A stretch of DNA of 64,000 nt, from NCBI GenBank assembly GCA_021292165.1, contig CM037876.1:212061825-212125824 (forward strand). The letters are read 5' to 3'. Under the pieces are notes generated by a model. The model ran no database searches and was not told where the DNA came from. It saw only the letters and a program-made list of their open reading frames with translations. This DNA comes from Shinisaurus crocodilurus (lineage: Eukaryota > Chordata > Lepidosauria > Squamata > Shinisauridae). Within the stretch, counting starts at the first letter, position 1. Each line of letters opens with the position of its first letter. Of this stretch, positions 21,880 to 33,399 are shown one piece after another. The position numbers and the translations under genes are program-made.

Positions 21880-23735
21880 GAGTAATGCTGGCATATAGAA
21901 AGTTCTCGCAATGCAGGGATGTAAACAGCAGAGTCCCACAAGGATCTGTATTGGGACCAGTGTTTTTTAACTTGTTCATAAATTCTTTGGAGTTAGAGTT
22001 AAGCAGTGAGGTTTGCTGATGACACCAAATTATTCACAGTGGTTTAAACAAAAGGGGCCACCGGAGAGCTCCAAAAGGATCTCTCCAAATTGTGTGAATG
22101 GATATTAAATGTAAGCAAGTGTAAAATGATGCACAGCAGGGCAAAAAATATATATCTTAAATCCTCATAAGCACTGATGGGGTCTGAGTTGGTGGCAACA
22201 GATTAGGAAAGACCTCTTGGGTAGTGGTGGATAGCTTGATGAAGACATCAACCCAGTGTGCAGTTGCTGTGAAAAAGACAAATTCCATGATGCGGATCAT
22301 TAGGAAAGCAATCAAAAGTAAAACTGCCGAAATCATAATGCCTTCATACAAATCTATGGTGAGACGACACTTGGAATACTGTGTACAGTTCTGATCACTG
22401 CACCTCAAAAAGGATATTGTAGAAGGGGAAAAGGTGCAGTAAAGGGCAACCAAAATGATCAAGGAACTGGAACAACTCGCCAGTGAGGAAAGGTGACAAC
22501 GTTTGGGCTTTTTAGCTTAGAAAAAAGGTGAGTAAGGACGGACATGACAGAGATGTATAAAATGATGCATGGTGTGGAGAAATTAGATAGCGATGCTAGA
22601 ACTTAGGGTCATTCAATCCAATGAAACTGAATGGTGGGAGGTTCAGGACAGACAAAAGAAAGTACTTCTTCGTACAGCATATACTTAGTATACTATGGAA
22701 TTTGCTAATACAAGATGTAGTGATGGCTGCCAACTTTGATAGCCTTAAAAGGGGATTAGATAGATTCATGGTCCTCCCTGAATTTGTCTAATTCATAAAC
22801 CTAAATCCCAAGCCTATGACATAGGCTATCAATGGCTACTAGTCCTGATGGCTAGCTATATATTACCTCCAGTATTGAAGGCAGTAAGCCTCTGAATGTT
22901 GCTATCTGGACAGGAATAACCTGGCTTCGGTAGTCTATGTTGTAGTAACCTCCAAGTTCGATTACTGCAATGCACTCTATGGGGCTGTCCTTGAAGACCG
23001 TTTGGATGTTGCAGCTTGTGCAAAGTGTGGTGGCCAGATTGAAAAGGGGACCAGAAGTTCTGAGCATATAACACCGATTCTGGCCCTACTGCACTGGCTG
23101 CTTGTACATTTCCAATCCCAATGCGAAGTGCTGGCTTTGTCCTATAAAGTCTTACACAGCTTGGGACTGAAATACCCGATGAAGCGCCTCTCCCAGTAGG
23201 AACCTCCCTGATCAACGACTGAGGCCCTCCTCCGAGAGCCTCCTCTGAGGGAGGTTCAGAAGATGGCAAAAAGGGAGAGGGCCTTCTTGGTGGTGAGCTC
23301 CCAATTTTGGCATGCTCTCCCCAGTGAGGTTCGTTTGGCGCCAACATTGTCATCTTTTTGGTGCCAGGTTCAGACTTTCCTCTATTCCCAGGCATTTTAC
23401 AATATATGATGGGCTTTTTAAAAAAAAAATTGAATCCTGGTAGTCTTGTTAATTATTTTTAATTTGTTTTCACGGTGTTTTAAATTTTTGAATGTTCAAG
23501 GCTTTGTATTATGTTTTATCAAGTTGTGAACTGCCCAGAGAGCTTTGGCTATTGGTTGGTATGGAAATGTAATAAATGAACAAATGAATGGACACCAATT
23601 GCTGGGGAACATGAGCTGGATGATGCTATTGCACTCATGTGCTGTCACAGGCATCTGGTTGGCCACTGGTTGTGAACAGAATGCTGGCCTAGAGAGGCGT
23701 TTGGTTTGATTCAGCTTGGCTCATCTTTTGTTGTT
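21880..23735 (+). mobile_element. CR1 LINE 3' half, split by a nested L2-like LINE
   Basis: 21905-22030 encodes the reverse transcriptase motifs SRVPQGSVLGPVFFNLFINS and FADDTKLF. The element then continues through the RT thumb and 3' UTR to 22898 and resumes at 23591 (GACACCAATTGCTGGGG). It has many frame breaks, so it is inactive. The interruption at 22899-23590 is another LINE. Confidence 0.85.
22899..23590 (+). mobile_element. L2-like LINE 3' end nested in CR1
   Basis: The frame around 22930-23200 encodes TSKFDYCNALYGAV and HITPILALLHWLLV, motifs from the C-terminal part of L2/CR1-group ORF2. Beyond it, the 3' UTR contains AACTGCCCAGAGAGCTTTGG and ends in AATAAATGAACAAATGAATG. The 6-mer TGAATG occurs at both junctions with the host CR1, a plausible target duplication. 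Confidence 0.8.
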
Positions 23736-24249
23736 GGCCTATGTGGTTGGTCCATCTAGAGCAGGGCTGGGCAACTTGTGGCTCACCATTGGCCAGGATC
23801 CCTCACCATTGGCCAGAATCCCTCACCACTGGCCATGGTGATCTGATTTAGACATTACTTGAGAAAGTTGGGACTGGACGAAGAAGAACTCGTTCTCATG
23901 CTGATGCTACAGTGCAGGGGCCCAATCTGGCCCTCCAGGTTCCCCAGAAGACCACCCCCCTTCCACTGGCCCCACCCACATTCACCCCAACCACCAATCA
24001 TTTGGTCGTTTCCTGACTTTGATGCAGTTCCCCTCCCCGCCCCATTCTGAAAGGTTGAAATGCCTCTCCCAAGGCTCAGTTACTGGCAGTAAGAGATTTA
24101 AGCTACAATGTGGTGCTGTTTTGGATATTTTGGCCCAGCTCCTTTTGCTGGTATTTTTGGCCCCACCCTTTTACCCACCACAGTTCCACTTAGCACGCCT
24201 AAGTATCAGCTTTTCGGGTGATTGTTAATTTCCTTTTGACCCGCAGGTT

Positions 24250-26095
24250 TCCCATCAGCTTATTTATTTATTTAACAATATTTATGAATCATTTACATTA
24301 AAGAAATTTCTAAGCGATGTACAAGAATAAGTCTTCATATGGAAGACAAGATAACCTTCCTGGCAATGCATGTTGGAAAAGTTATGTTTTCACTAGGTGC
24401 CAAAAGCCCAGAAGGGTCAGAGCCTGCCTAATTTGTAGTGGTAGGGAGTTCCAGAGGGTGGATGCTACAACATTAAAGGTCCTATTCCAAGCCATGATAG
24501 ACCAGACCTCTGAAATCTTGGCTACCACTACGAGGCTATCTCCTGACAGGGATGGGGACTCGGACTCCAGGACTCGACTCGTGAGTCGGACTGAGTCCCC
24601 CCTCTGACTCGAGTCGCACTTGAGTCCCAATATTTTTAATGGGACTCGAGACTCGACTCAGGACTCGAGACCAAGGACTCGTCAACATCCCTGCTTGATG
24701 CCACCTGCAGGTGCTGTCTGAACCTAGTTGCAGTAACAATCCAAGTTTATTTTTTAAAATCATTTTCCTAAAATGCAACCTTTCAGACATTTTGGGTTTG
24801 GCTGCCTCTGCCTGCCTGCTTTGGGGTTCCCTGCCTCCTCTGCCTGCCTGGTTATTTTGGGTTTGTCTGCCTGGTCTGTTCTTGTCAAAATCAGTGGCAG
24901 AGTTTTGAGATAAAAAGGCACACTTGTGCCTAGAATTTATTTAAGCCACACATCTGAAGTAGCCTTATTTTGTTGGAAAAAACCCCCATTGATTTTAATA
25001 GGGACTCGTGGAGTCAGCTTTGGGAGTGACTCGTGACTCGGGAGTCACCATTTTGGACCAAGGACTCGGACTCGAGACTCGGGTCCAAAGACTCGTGACT
25101 CGACTCGTGACTTGAGACCAAGGACTCTTCGACATCCCTGTCTCCTGATGAGCACAGCAACTGAACAGGCTGGTGGAGGACCAGCCAATCTTTTAAGTAT
25201 CTTGGTCCTGAGTTTTTAGGGCTCTGTAAACAAGTATCAAAAACTTAAACCTGGCCTGGCATCATATAGGCAGCCAGTGCAGTTCCCTCAGCATAGGTCT
25301 AATATGATGGTGATAAGCTGCTCCGTTACTGATGGCAGCTTCCGGACCAACCTTAAGGGCAGCCCCATGTAAAGTGCATTGCAGTAATCTAATTTTGAAG
25401 TTACCAATACATGAACCACAGCGGTCAAGCTGTCCCATCCAGGAATGGCCGTAACTGTCTTACTTGCCAGAAGTGGTCAAAGGCACTCCTAGCTGCTGAA
25501 GACACAGGAGCCACTCACTCACAGAGCCTCTGCCTTGCCAGGATTCAGACCCAATTTAGTGTCCCTCTTCTGGCCTACCACTGTATCCAGTGGTCCAAGG
25601 CTTGCACAGCCTCCCCTGATTCAGACATTACAGAGAAATAGAGCTGTGTGTCATCAGCGTACCGATGGCACCTCGCTCCAGATCCTCTAATGGCCACCCC
25701 CAATGGCTTCATATAGATGTTAAATAGGACTAGGTACAAAATAGTAAACTGCAGCACCCCACAGCCTATATGTCAGGGAGCCAATGAGTACTTCCCCAGA
25801 ACTACTGAGATGTACCCTGAAGATAGGACCAGAACCAATGGAAAATGGTACTTCTGATACTCATGTCACAAAGACAGCAGGAAGATATCATGGTCAATGG
25901 TATCAAAAGCTGCTGAAAGATCCAGTAAGAGCCACAGGGTAGCACTCCCCCATCCCTCTCCAGGTAAAGGTCATCCATCAGATGATCAAGGGCGATTCAG
26001 TCCCCAAACCAGGCCCAAACCCAGACTGGAATGGGTCAATCTTTAATTTAAATGGGACAGACCTCCACAAAACAATATCACTCTAGTTAAAATCT
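24250..26095 (-). mobile_element. L2-like LINE, minus strand, split by a hAT element
   Basis: On the minus strand 25757-25575 encodes LFNIYMKPLGVAIRGSG and YADDTQLYF, the reverse transcriptase active-site region. 24540-24382 encodes VVASTLWNSLPLQIRQA, near the C-terminus. The 3' end is at about 24250, where the tail reads AAATAAATAAATAA in that orientation. The hAT element at 24547-25140 interrupts it. Stops and frame changes make it a dead copy. Confidence 0.82.
24547..25140. mobile_element. non-autonomous hAT element rich in GACTCG motifs
   Basis: The element starts CAGGGATG and ends CATCCCTG. It is flanked by an exact 8-bp duplication, TCTCCTGA (24539-24546 and 25141-25148), diagnostic of hAT insertion. 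Both subterminal regions are packed with GACTCG/CGAGTC motifs in both orientations. An internal copy of the terminal CATCCCTG lies near 24685. There is no transposase. Confidence 0.93.
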
Positions 26096-26923
26096 GCACC
26101 TTGAAATTTGTCCAGAAAGTCAAGGCCCCTCGAAGTGTTTTGCTGAACTGGAAAGGTTTCCCTGGCTGACTGAAAAATAGACAGCTGCTGACTCGCTTCT
26201 TATTTCTGCCTTAAACCGAGAAGGCAAAAACTGAAGGAGTAGTAATGCAAAATGAAGATTAAAGTCTTGCCACCGGCACAAATGCCGCATGCTTGACAGC
26301 TGCCTCTTGCCAAATCAGCTGAGGTTTAGAGTAGCAGGGTTGGAAGGCCTTGCAAAGCATTAAAAAGAAATATTTTATGTTTTAGAAATGACATTTCGGG
26401 AGCTCGCAGGCTAGAGTTTCAAAATGGGGTCAAAATAGGCACCTCAGGGCCGTTTCACACATTATAGGCAAAAAACCTGGGTTTGCCACCAAATCCACAC
26501 TCGACAGGGAGCCATAACCAGTTTAGCTCCCTGATGAGTTTACCTGTACAATCCAAAAATTGACAAATCTATTTGTAACATTCTTTGATAGATTTTTAGG
26601 GATACGCCTAGAATACCATGACTAGGGTATGAAGAACTGAGCAGTTAGTTCTACTTGGACAAAAGTAGACTTGGCTAGTGTTATTTGCATAGCATCACCC
26701 CACCCAGGCAAACTTGTCTTAAATTGAGGGAAGTTCCAAGAACTATTTGTGGTACAGCATGCTGGTCTGTTGTTAAAAGGTGGGGCGGGGGACACACACC
26801 CATCGGACACACCTTTGGATCCTGGCTTTTAGATTTACACTCAAAAAGTATATTTATCATGCATCAGGGAAAACAGACTCTTACTTACGAAAGATCATGC
26901 TACAATAAAATTGTTAATGGCAT

Positions 26924-27040
26924 GGTCCCCAGGTGTTTTTGGCCTACAACTCCCAGCATGCCCCAACCAGCGTAGCTGGCTGGGGCATGCTGGGAGTTGT
27001 AGGCCAAAAACATCTGGGGACCCAAGGTTGGATAACACTG
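26924..27040. mobile_element. hAT foldback MITE, left-truncated copy
   Basis: Left arm 26924-26971 and right arm to 27022 are near-perfect inverse copies around GTAGCTGG. The right end continues through CCCAAGGTTGGATAACACTG, the family terminus. The matching left terminus is missing. Confidence 0.8.
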
Positions 27041-27215
27041 ATCTAGTGCACATAGAGGGCTGCCACAGGACTCAACAGAGCACTGCTTAACCCTTCCTCC
27101 TGGCATGCACAAAGGTGTGTAGGTGCAGGCAACACACCACCAGAGCTTTACATGGAATGAGAGTCTCAGTACTCCACCTATATGCTGATCCAGCCCTCAT
27201 TCTCTGCACCGTGTA

Positions 27216-27460
27216 CAGTCATGCCTTGGATTGAGAGCATAATTCGTTCCGGAAACGTGCCTGTAATCCAAAACACTCTTATATCAAAACGAAATCAAAA
27301 AATTGTACAGAGATTTTCAATTTAAGCCGTACTACAGTACTTGTATTGCAAGACGTCGCTTGTATATCGAGTAAAAAAAATAATTAAATAAATATTTAAA
27401 AATTTGCTTGTCTTGCAAAACGCTCTCAAACCAAGTTACTTGCAATCCAAGGTATTACTG
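27216..27460 (-). mobile_element. Tigger/pogo-like MITE, 245 bp, inverse of the copy at 16880
   Basis: It begins CAGTCATGCCTTGGATTG and ends CAATCCAAGGTATTACTG, with TA on each side. It is the reverse complement of the 16880-17128 copy with scattered differences. LMO1 exon 4 lies between the two. Confidence 0.87.
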
Positions 27461-27909
27461 TATATTACTCATGCTCTGCAGCATGAGTAGCTACATTGTA
27501 CAGAGAGGAAAGACTGGCACAAGGGAGGCACGCACAGAATAGAGCTTCCATTCCATGAAATGGCCGATTGTACTGCCTGAACGTGCCTGTGTGCACCCAA
27601 CCAGGGTCAGGAAAGAAAATGGGCATCTATTAAGCCCTATGGGTATCTGCTCATACACAGCGTTCTCACAGTGGGGCTGGACTGTGTCCCAAGTCTTTAA
27701 GTTAAAACAGGATTCTTGGTTGTGGTGGTTGTTATGGTTACTGCTTCCGTTTCTAAAAAAATGTAATGCCTTAAGCAGCCCTGAAAAAGCAAACTTGGAT
27801 TCAGCAGATCGCCTGAACCTAAATACAGGAATGGCTCAGAGAATGCTCTGAACTTGGCACATGGTGTCGTTCTGCTGCTGAAGTTAAGCAATTCTGGCCC
27901 TATAAGCTT

Positions 27910-28125
27910 CAGGGCCCATTGCTCAGTGGTAGAGTGCATACTTTGCATGCTGAAGGTCCCTGATTCAATTCCTGGCATTTCCAGTTAAAGTGTCCAGTTG
28001 CAGATGATGGGGAAAGTCTTTGCTTGAGACCCTGGAGAACTACTGCTTTCCCAGAGCAGACAATACTGGTCTAAATGGACAAGTGGTCTGACCAGGTGTA
28101 ATGCAGCTTCCTATGTAAGGATGCT
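27910..28125 (+). mobile_element. tRNA-derived SINE
   Basis: The head reads GCTCAGTGGTAGAGTGCATA and GGTCCCTGATTCAATTCC, the A- and B-box regions. It is followed by GAGACCCTGGAGAACTACTG and GTCTAAATGGAC, ending in GCAGCTTCCTATGT. Other copies are at 12508, 34764, 45580 and 58705. Confidence 0.82.
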
Positions 28126-28169
28126 TGTAACCTTGTAACCATCAGGAAGCCACTTTGAGGACAAACAGA

Positions 28170-28201
28170 TAACAACAACAACAACAACAACGAAACAACA
28201 A
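28170..28201. repeat. (AAC)n microsatellite
   Basis: Seven AAC-type units are followed by a slightly broken end. Confidence 0.9.
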
Positions 28202-28483
28202 TAATTTGCACTGGAGAGGCTACCTATATGACACAGTAATTAGATCCCTTCAATATTGTGTGAGTAACTATACAAAGTTACTTACACTGACATACCTTAA
28301 GGGTCAGGGGACTTTAAAAAGTAACAGAATAGAATTAAGCTAATGAATCCAAGATGCTATAATTAAACATGTACTTAAATGTTTTAAACTCAATGGCTTG
28401 GTTTCTAAGTGCCCCTTCCATTTGCAGAAGGGCTCTTTCTGCTTGTGGATGGGCTTTCAATCCAGTGGAGGCTCCCGATAGCG

Positions 28484-28618
28484 CAGTGTTTTCCAACCTT
28501 GGATCCCCAGATGTTTTTGGCCTACAACTCCCAGCATGGCCCAGCCAGCATAGCTGGCTGGGGCATGCTGGGAGTTGTAGGCCAAAAACATCTGGGGACC
28601 CAAGGTTGGAAAACACTG
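28484..28618. mobile_element. hAT foldback MITE, 135 bp, near-perfect palindrome
   Basis: The element begins CAGTGTTTTCCAACC and ends GGTTGGAAAACACTG. The whole length is an inverted repeat with only a few mismatches, centred on AGCATAGCTGG. The flanking 8-mers CGATAGCG and CGCTAGCG agree at 7 of 8 positions, a target duplication with one change. Confidence 0.9.
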
Positions 28619-29247
28619 CGCTAGCGGAATGAGGGGACAGGTAAATCTCATCAATTCTCCCTCCCTCTGCAGCACCTTATGCCACCCCCACATTGTTCCA
28701 GAGGGCTCCCCAACCCACTGGTGCAGATTTTGGGGGATGCGGGTGATACAGGGGGAAGGAAGACTCGGCAAAAATTACCTACCCCCACTTCCACCAGCGG
28801 GAGCATCTTGTGAGTGGAGTTCCACTCACAGGCACTTAGGATTCAAGCCTGCATGTTTAAATGAATAACATTACACATTTTAAAAAAGAAGCAGGTCAAT
28901 TGCATTTAAGATTCTTTTAAATGCTGCCTATAATTCTTGAAATTAGGTTGAGCATTTAAAAGAAGAAAAAACAACAACTAAACAACGAAAAACAAACCCA
29001 ACTCTCCTGTAACAAATTGCAACAGAGTTATTGCCAGGAAACATTTTAGAAGTAACAGTTAATGCTGACAGTAACACTAAAAGTGCACTGCAGAAGATAA
29101 TTAATGGAAATAGAGTGCTGAAGTAGATTTGAGTGTATGTGTTGTTTAAAAAAAAACAAAACACCAGTGTGCTAAGAGCATAGACAAGTATCTAAAAAGA
29201 GTTTAATATTTGATTGCATATCTGTGTGACACAGGCCGGCCTGTTTT

Positions 29248-29321
29248 AATACATTTAAAACAGTATAAAAATTTGCCTAATGATAGCATTAGGCAAATTT
29301 TTATACTGTTTTAAATGTATT
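29248..29321. repeat. perfect palindrome, 35-bp arms, 4-nt spacer
   Basis: The arm at 29248-29282 is exactly the reverse complement of 29287-29321, with ATAG between them. The right arm is continuous with an L2-like LINE tail. Confidence 0.97.
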
Positions 29322-29412
29322 TTATTGTTTTTATTCTATGTATATCGCCCAGGGTGGCCGGTTGCCGGCCAGATGGGTGATTAATAAATGTAAATAAATA
29401 ATAAATAAATAA
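29300..29412 (+). mobile_element. L2-like LINE 3' tail
   Basis: ATCGCCCAGGGTGGCCGG and CCAGATGGGTGATTAATAAA are followed by AAATAAATAATAAATAAATA. It is the 3' end of an L2-like LINE whose upstream part is replaced by the palindrome. Confidence 0.65.
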
Positions 29413-30393
29413 ATTACGTAGAGTGAAGGCCAAAAGAGACATTACCTTAAATCTGTGTCTAGCAGCAATGTGTTTCCCCCCTTTTTCCTTTAGGGTAGGT
29501 GCAAGGCCCCCGATCCATATCAGGACGCTAGCATGGGGAGGTAGGGGAACTGTTAACATCTGGATTGGGGGCCCTGTGTCTACTCTAAAGTAAATATGAA
29601 AAAAAGACGTAGCTGCTAGACACAGATTTAAAGTAATGTGTTTTGGCTCTGATGAGATTGTCTCAAGCAGTAGATGCTGGGGAGCAGCATCTATTCAAAT
29701 ACATTGAATAAATGCAGGATTATGATCCTATGGCTAAATCTGGAGTGATGGTGAGCTATAATGCAATGCTATGTCTGGAAAATAGGGGGAAATCCTGGTT
29801 CTGCCCTGCTCCCTCCTCCCACAAGACCCAACTTTGCCCTTATTTTTAGTTAGGGCTGCTGAAGCTTTGTGACACAGCCTCTGGAACTCCAGTGTGGACA
29901 AAGATGCACAGAGGATCCAGAGTAAGGAGAAGAGAGGAAACATTTCCCCTCATCACCATCTTACCACCGTAAAATACCAGATTTCTCTTTTCACCCGACA
30001 CTGGGAAAGGTACCGCAAACATGTTTAAAGTCAGGGCAATCAGTAAGACCCTACAATATTTCTTAGTCTTTTCGAACAAAGGTAGTCACAAACATTGGGA
30101 TATCCATCCAAACCCACTAGATGTCACTATAACCTCAGCGGAATAGCCTATCAAATTAGACAGCTTGATTTATTGTACCTGCCTCTTTTAAATAGAAAGG
30201 CAGTCTTACTCTAAACAAATAATGCCAGCTTTGTGTTTGATATAGTCCCTTCAATATAAGCCACCCAAAATGACAGCATGTTCCTGGCCATACTATAAGT
30301 TCTGATGCGTTCTAGTCAGAGGAAACTACACTGACTTCACTGAAAAGCTGGATTATTCCATAGGAACTGGTGAGCAGAAATAGCTGGTATACT

Positions 30394-30762
30394 GAGTGCC
30401 GGCTCTAAGTTTCTGAGGGGCCTTGGGCAAGACACCCTCAAAGACATCCCCACCTTCCCTCTGTGAGTCCCTCGCCCTCCCTTCTCATTGCCACTGTCAC
30501 CAGCTGCTATTGTTCTTCAACCTCTTTCCCATCATTGCTACCACTTGCTTTGCTTGCTTGATAGGCTGAGAGCAGATAGGCAGAGGCATCTGCTGCTCCT
30601 CCACCACCACCATTGCCCAGGCCAGAGTGAGAGGCAGGTGAATGTGCAGGTTGCAGTGGTAAAGAGGAGGAGCAACTCCAGGGGTCTCTTGCCAGTGGGC
30701 CCCTGCTGGTGTGTGGGCTCTTGGCAAGTGCCTGACCATGCTTACCCTTGACACGGACCCTG
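30394..30762 (+). mobile_element. hAT-like element, second copy of the 34895 family
   Basis: The order of blocks (GTGCCGGCTC start, TTGCCACTGTCACCAGCTG, GTTGCAGTGGTAAAGAGGAG, end ACACGGACCCTG) matches the element at 34895-35262. No clean target duplication is left. Its right part, from 30650, is inside the inverted 430-bp duplication. Confidence 0.7.
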
Positions 30763-31079
30763 CACAGTGGAGAGATTGTATGGCTATGGAGATATGGGGT
30801 TTTGAGTGAAGTGAAGAGCATCTTCATCATCATGATGCTCTTTAAGGCCAGTTCACAGACCCATGGCCATTGATTTAACTGCACTGTAGTCAACAGGTTA
30901 GCACCCTCTATGCATTAACTTTTTAAGGGAGTCTCCAAGTGCTTGGAGAGGAGCTGTGCTTCTCACTCCACTCCCTACATTGGCATGCATGGATATCTGG
31001 ACTGTCAAAGCCTACCAATGAGCACCTGCTTGTGCATAGGCTTCCATGTGTTCAGGACTCCCAATGATTGGTAGTGCAT
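30650..31079 (+). repeat. inverted duplication, copy 1 (430 bp, in LMO1 intron 3)
   Basis: This segment is the reverse complement of 35453-35882 with no difference that I can find by eye. It starts inside the hAT-like element at 30394-30762 and runs 317 bp into flanking DNA that is not otherwise repeated in the window. Frames inside it are therefore duplicated, including an 80-residue identical block. Confidence 0.95.
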
Positions 31080-32680
31080 GTGTGAGGAGCTGTTCTGACA
31101 GTGCAGACATCTGCACCAATGTGTGGATGTCCAGTGGGTGGGGCCAGCAGTGCAGCCCCACTTCCCAGTAATTGCATAGAGACCCCTTCAGGCGATTAAT
31201 GTGTGAAGTGAGCTGTTGACTGAATAATTTGTCCCAAGCACAATTGATTTGGCTTGCTAATTTTATTCATTTATTTATTACGTTTCTAATCCACCCAATA
31301 ACTTCCTTAGTATAGGTAAGCAGTAGCATGGCAAATTGCAGTTCATGCTTGATGTGAGCATTGCAGATGACCTATTTGCCACATATATGGTTGGCCCCGG
31401 CTGAAATAAAGCATACAGCCTTCTAACGAAAGGCCAACTAAGTGGTTTTACAGTGTGTGTGAAAAACAAGAAGTACAGGCAGTTCAGACTTCCTGTTCTT
31501 TGCACTTTCTCAAAATGTCTAAAGTTCAGCCATACATCTCCCATTGTGATGAGATGTATGAAGGAGTATACAGGACAGGAAGCACAAATCAATTGCATTT
31601 CCTTTTCTCTCTACATTGTGTAATGTCTGAAGCCACTCTACCAGCACCATCTTACACATCTCTATTCACATATAAATACCATTGAATTGAGTGGGTATAG
31701 GATTGCTGGCTCCCAATTCTCAACACAATTAAATTCATGCAAATCACACTGGTGTCAATGGCACCAAAGCTTTCTTCTTTATTTAAAACATGTTTATGGT
31801 AGTTTGATTCTGAGTATTAGGTATTACTGCGTTTGACTATTGGATATTGTAAGATTCTACTCCCTTACCAGGATCTATAGGAGCCATTCTTTTTCTCCTC
31901 TTCAGAGATTCAGAAGTAGAGTTTAAACTAATTGGATGTTTCAGTAAATTTGCAGACACTTTTGGGTGTCAGATTCTTAGTGATATTGAAGCCCTACTCT
32001 GGCGTTCAAAAACTGTTTGGTAAACATGCGAAGAAGGGGAGCATGCTAGTGTCGCACATTTACTGAACACAGTTTTAGAATGCCTGAATAGGCCTTGACA
32101 GTGAATTCTATCTAGGTTAAAGAAGAGTGAACACTATCTTGAGTGTATCATTTACATGAGAAATCTCAATCTGTATTATGAGGGTGCATGTGAAGCCATT
32201 GTTAATAGCTGCTTCACAATTACAGAATTCCTCCAGAATTGGAAGGCTTTCTGAAGCCTGATCATTCATTTCCCAAAAGTGTTACAAGACTGGGCTGGCT
32301 TTAGGTCATTGGGGTTAATTCAGCAGTGGGATATTTTCACTTGGAATTTTAGCGTGTTGGGACGCCTAGGATTGATGTTCATAAGTCGTTGGGAAATATG
32401 GCTGTAATCTGCTTTGACCCACCATGAGATGAGGCAAACAGAAGTCTAAATATCATATTGAGTGAAAGTTCCAGGGCTCAGTTTCCCATCTACAAATTAA
32501 GCCCTATACAGCCATTCTCCTGATATCTATGCACAACAGATAAGCCAAGGACAGCACATTAAAAGCTGCAAGGCACTTCAGCCTATGATGATGCGAGGTG
32601 CACCAGAATCATTATTGTGCCCCTTCGTTCTATGTTCCACTTAAGGTTCTACCATAAGCAGACCATAATGACTGTGCAGC

Positions 32681-32724
<44 letters not shown>
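32681..32724. repeat. (AAT)n microsatellite
   Basis: About 14 AAT units. The long leucine run in a minus-strand frame here is produced by this repeat. Confidence 0.97.
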
Positions 32725-32727
<3 letters not shown>

Positions 32728-33261
32728 TTTATATTGCGCTCTACACCAGAGTGCAGTACAATATACGGGTACACTTCTGAGACTCTGTAAGGGATTATTT
32801 AGACTAGCGTATTTCCCTTGCTTCATCCCAACCCAACCTCGGAGCCTCTCAGATGCCTGACTGAAGTAACCTCGATTTAAAAAGCATTTATGCCAAGTGA
32901 TCCTCATATCAATGGATGTTCAGTAGACCGACTAGAGGCTAGACTTTGATGCTGTTCATTCAGTTGCCTCAATGCTACTTAACAGCACCTGCTGGCCTAT
33001 ATCTCAGCACCCACTTTGGTTGTTGTTGTCCCTTCCACAGTCCAACCTGCCACCGATTCTGCATGTTAATCAGAGGCCTGCAGGGAAAAGGCTCCGATGT
33101 TCAATTAGCAGGTAAAATGAATCACCCAGCAGTGGCAATTTGAGGGCCTGGGAGAAGGCAATGGAGATCAAACAGTGAACCAGACTTTCCTGTTCCATGG
33201 GGATGAAAATAACTTGCACTATTTATTTTTTTTAATTCATGTAAAAGCCCCATGTCCTCAC

Positions 33262-33387
33262 CTCTGGTTGCAAAGCTGGCAGGCAAAGCAGTCCAAATGG
33301 TAAACATTATCTCTGGCCCTCATCACCATCTCAAAGGCAGGGATCAGCTTACTGCAGGCAGCGCAATTCCCAGTGGTCCCAAAGAGC
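33262..33387 (-). CDS. LMO1: LMO1 exon 3 (first half of LIM2)
   Basis: On the minus strand the exon follows CTTGGCAG and ends CAACCAGAG before GTGAGG. It begins with one base completing an Arg codon from exon 2. It then encodes [20 protein letters not shown] and [20 protein letters not shown], then Gln and two bases of the next Arg. This contributes the zinc ligands Cys-x2-Cys, His-x2-Cys and Cys-x2-Cys of LIM2. FGTTGNC and MRARDN favour LMO1 over LMO3. The exon is 126 nt, a multiple of three, with the same phase at both ends, so skipping it would keep the frame but destroy LIM2. It lies between the two copies of the inverted duplication. Confidence 0.98.
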
Positions 33388-33399
33388 CTGCCAAGGAAG

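Larger units (their letters stand above)
17959..33261 (-). other. LMO1: LMO1 intron 3
   Basis: This 15.3-kb intron runs from GTGAGG next to exon 3 to TTTTAG next to exon 4 on the minus strand. Most identifiable content is transposon-derived and listed separately. The stretches 19390-20040, 20200-21860, 26100-26920, 28630-29240, 29420-30390 and 31330-32680 show no exon, RNA gene or clear repeat to me. The 19600-20000 part has open frames rich in Ser/Glu on the minus strand that I do not recognise. Confidence 0.9.

Noticed and set aside
24317..24607. Plus-strand frame across the LINE and hAT junction
   Set aside because: The minus strand carries the recognisable reverse transcriptase motifs, and the plus frame crosses the insertion boundary.
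27910..28000. Functional tRNA gene
   Set aside because: Box-like sequences belong to a SINE with its characteristic body and tail. No complete cloverleaf is evident, and several copies of the same repeat occur.
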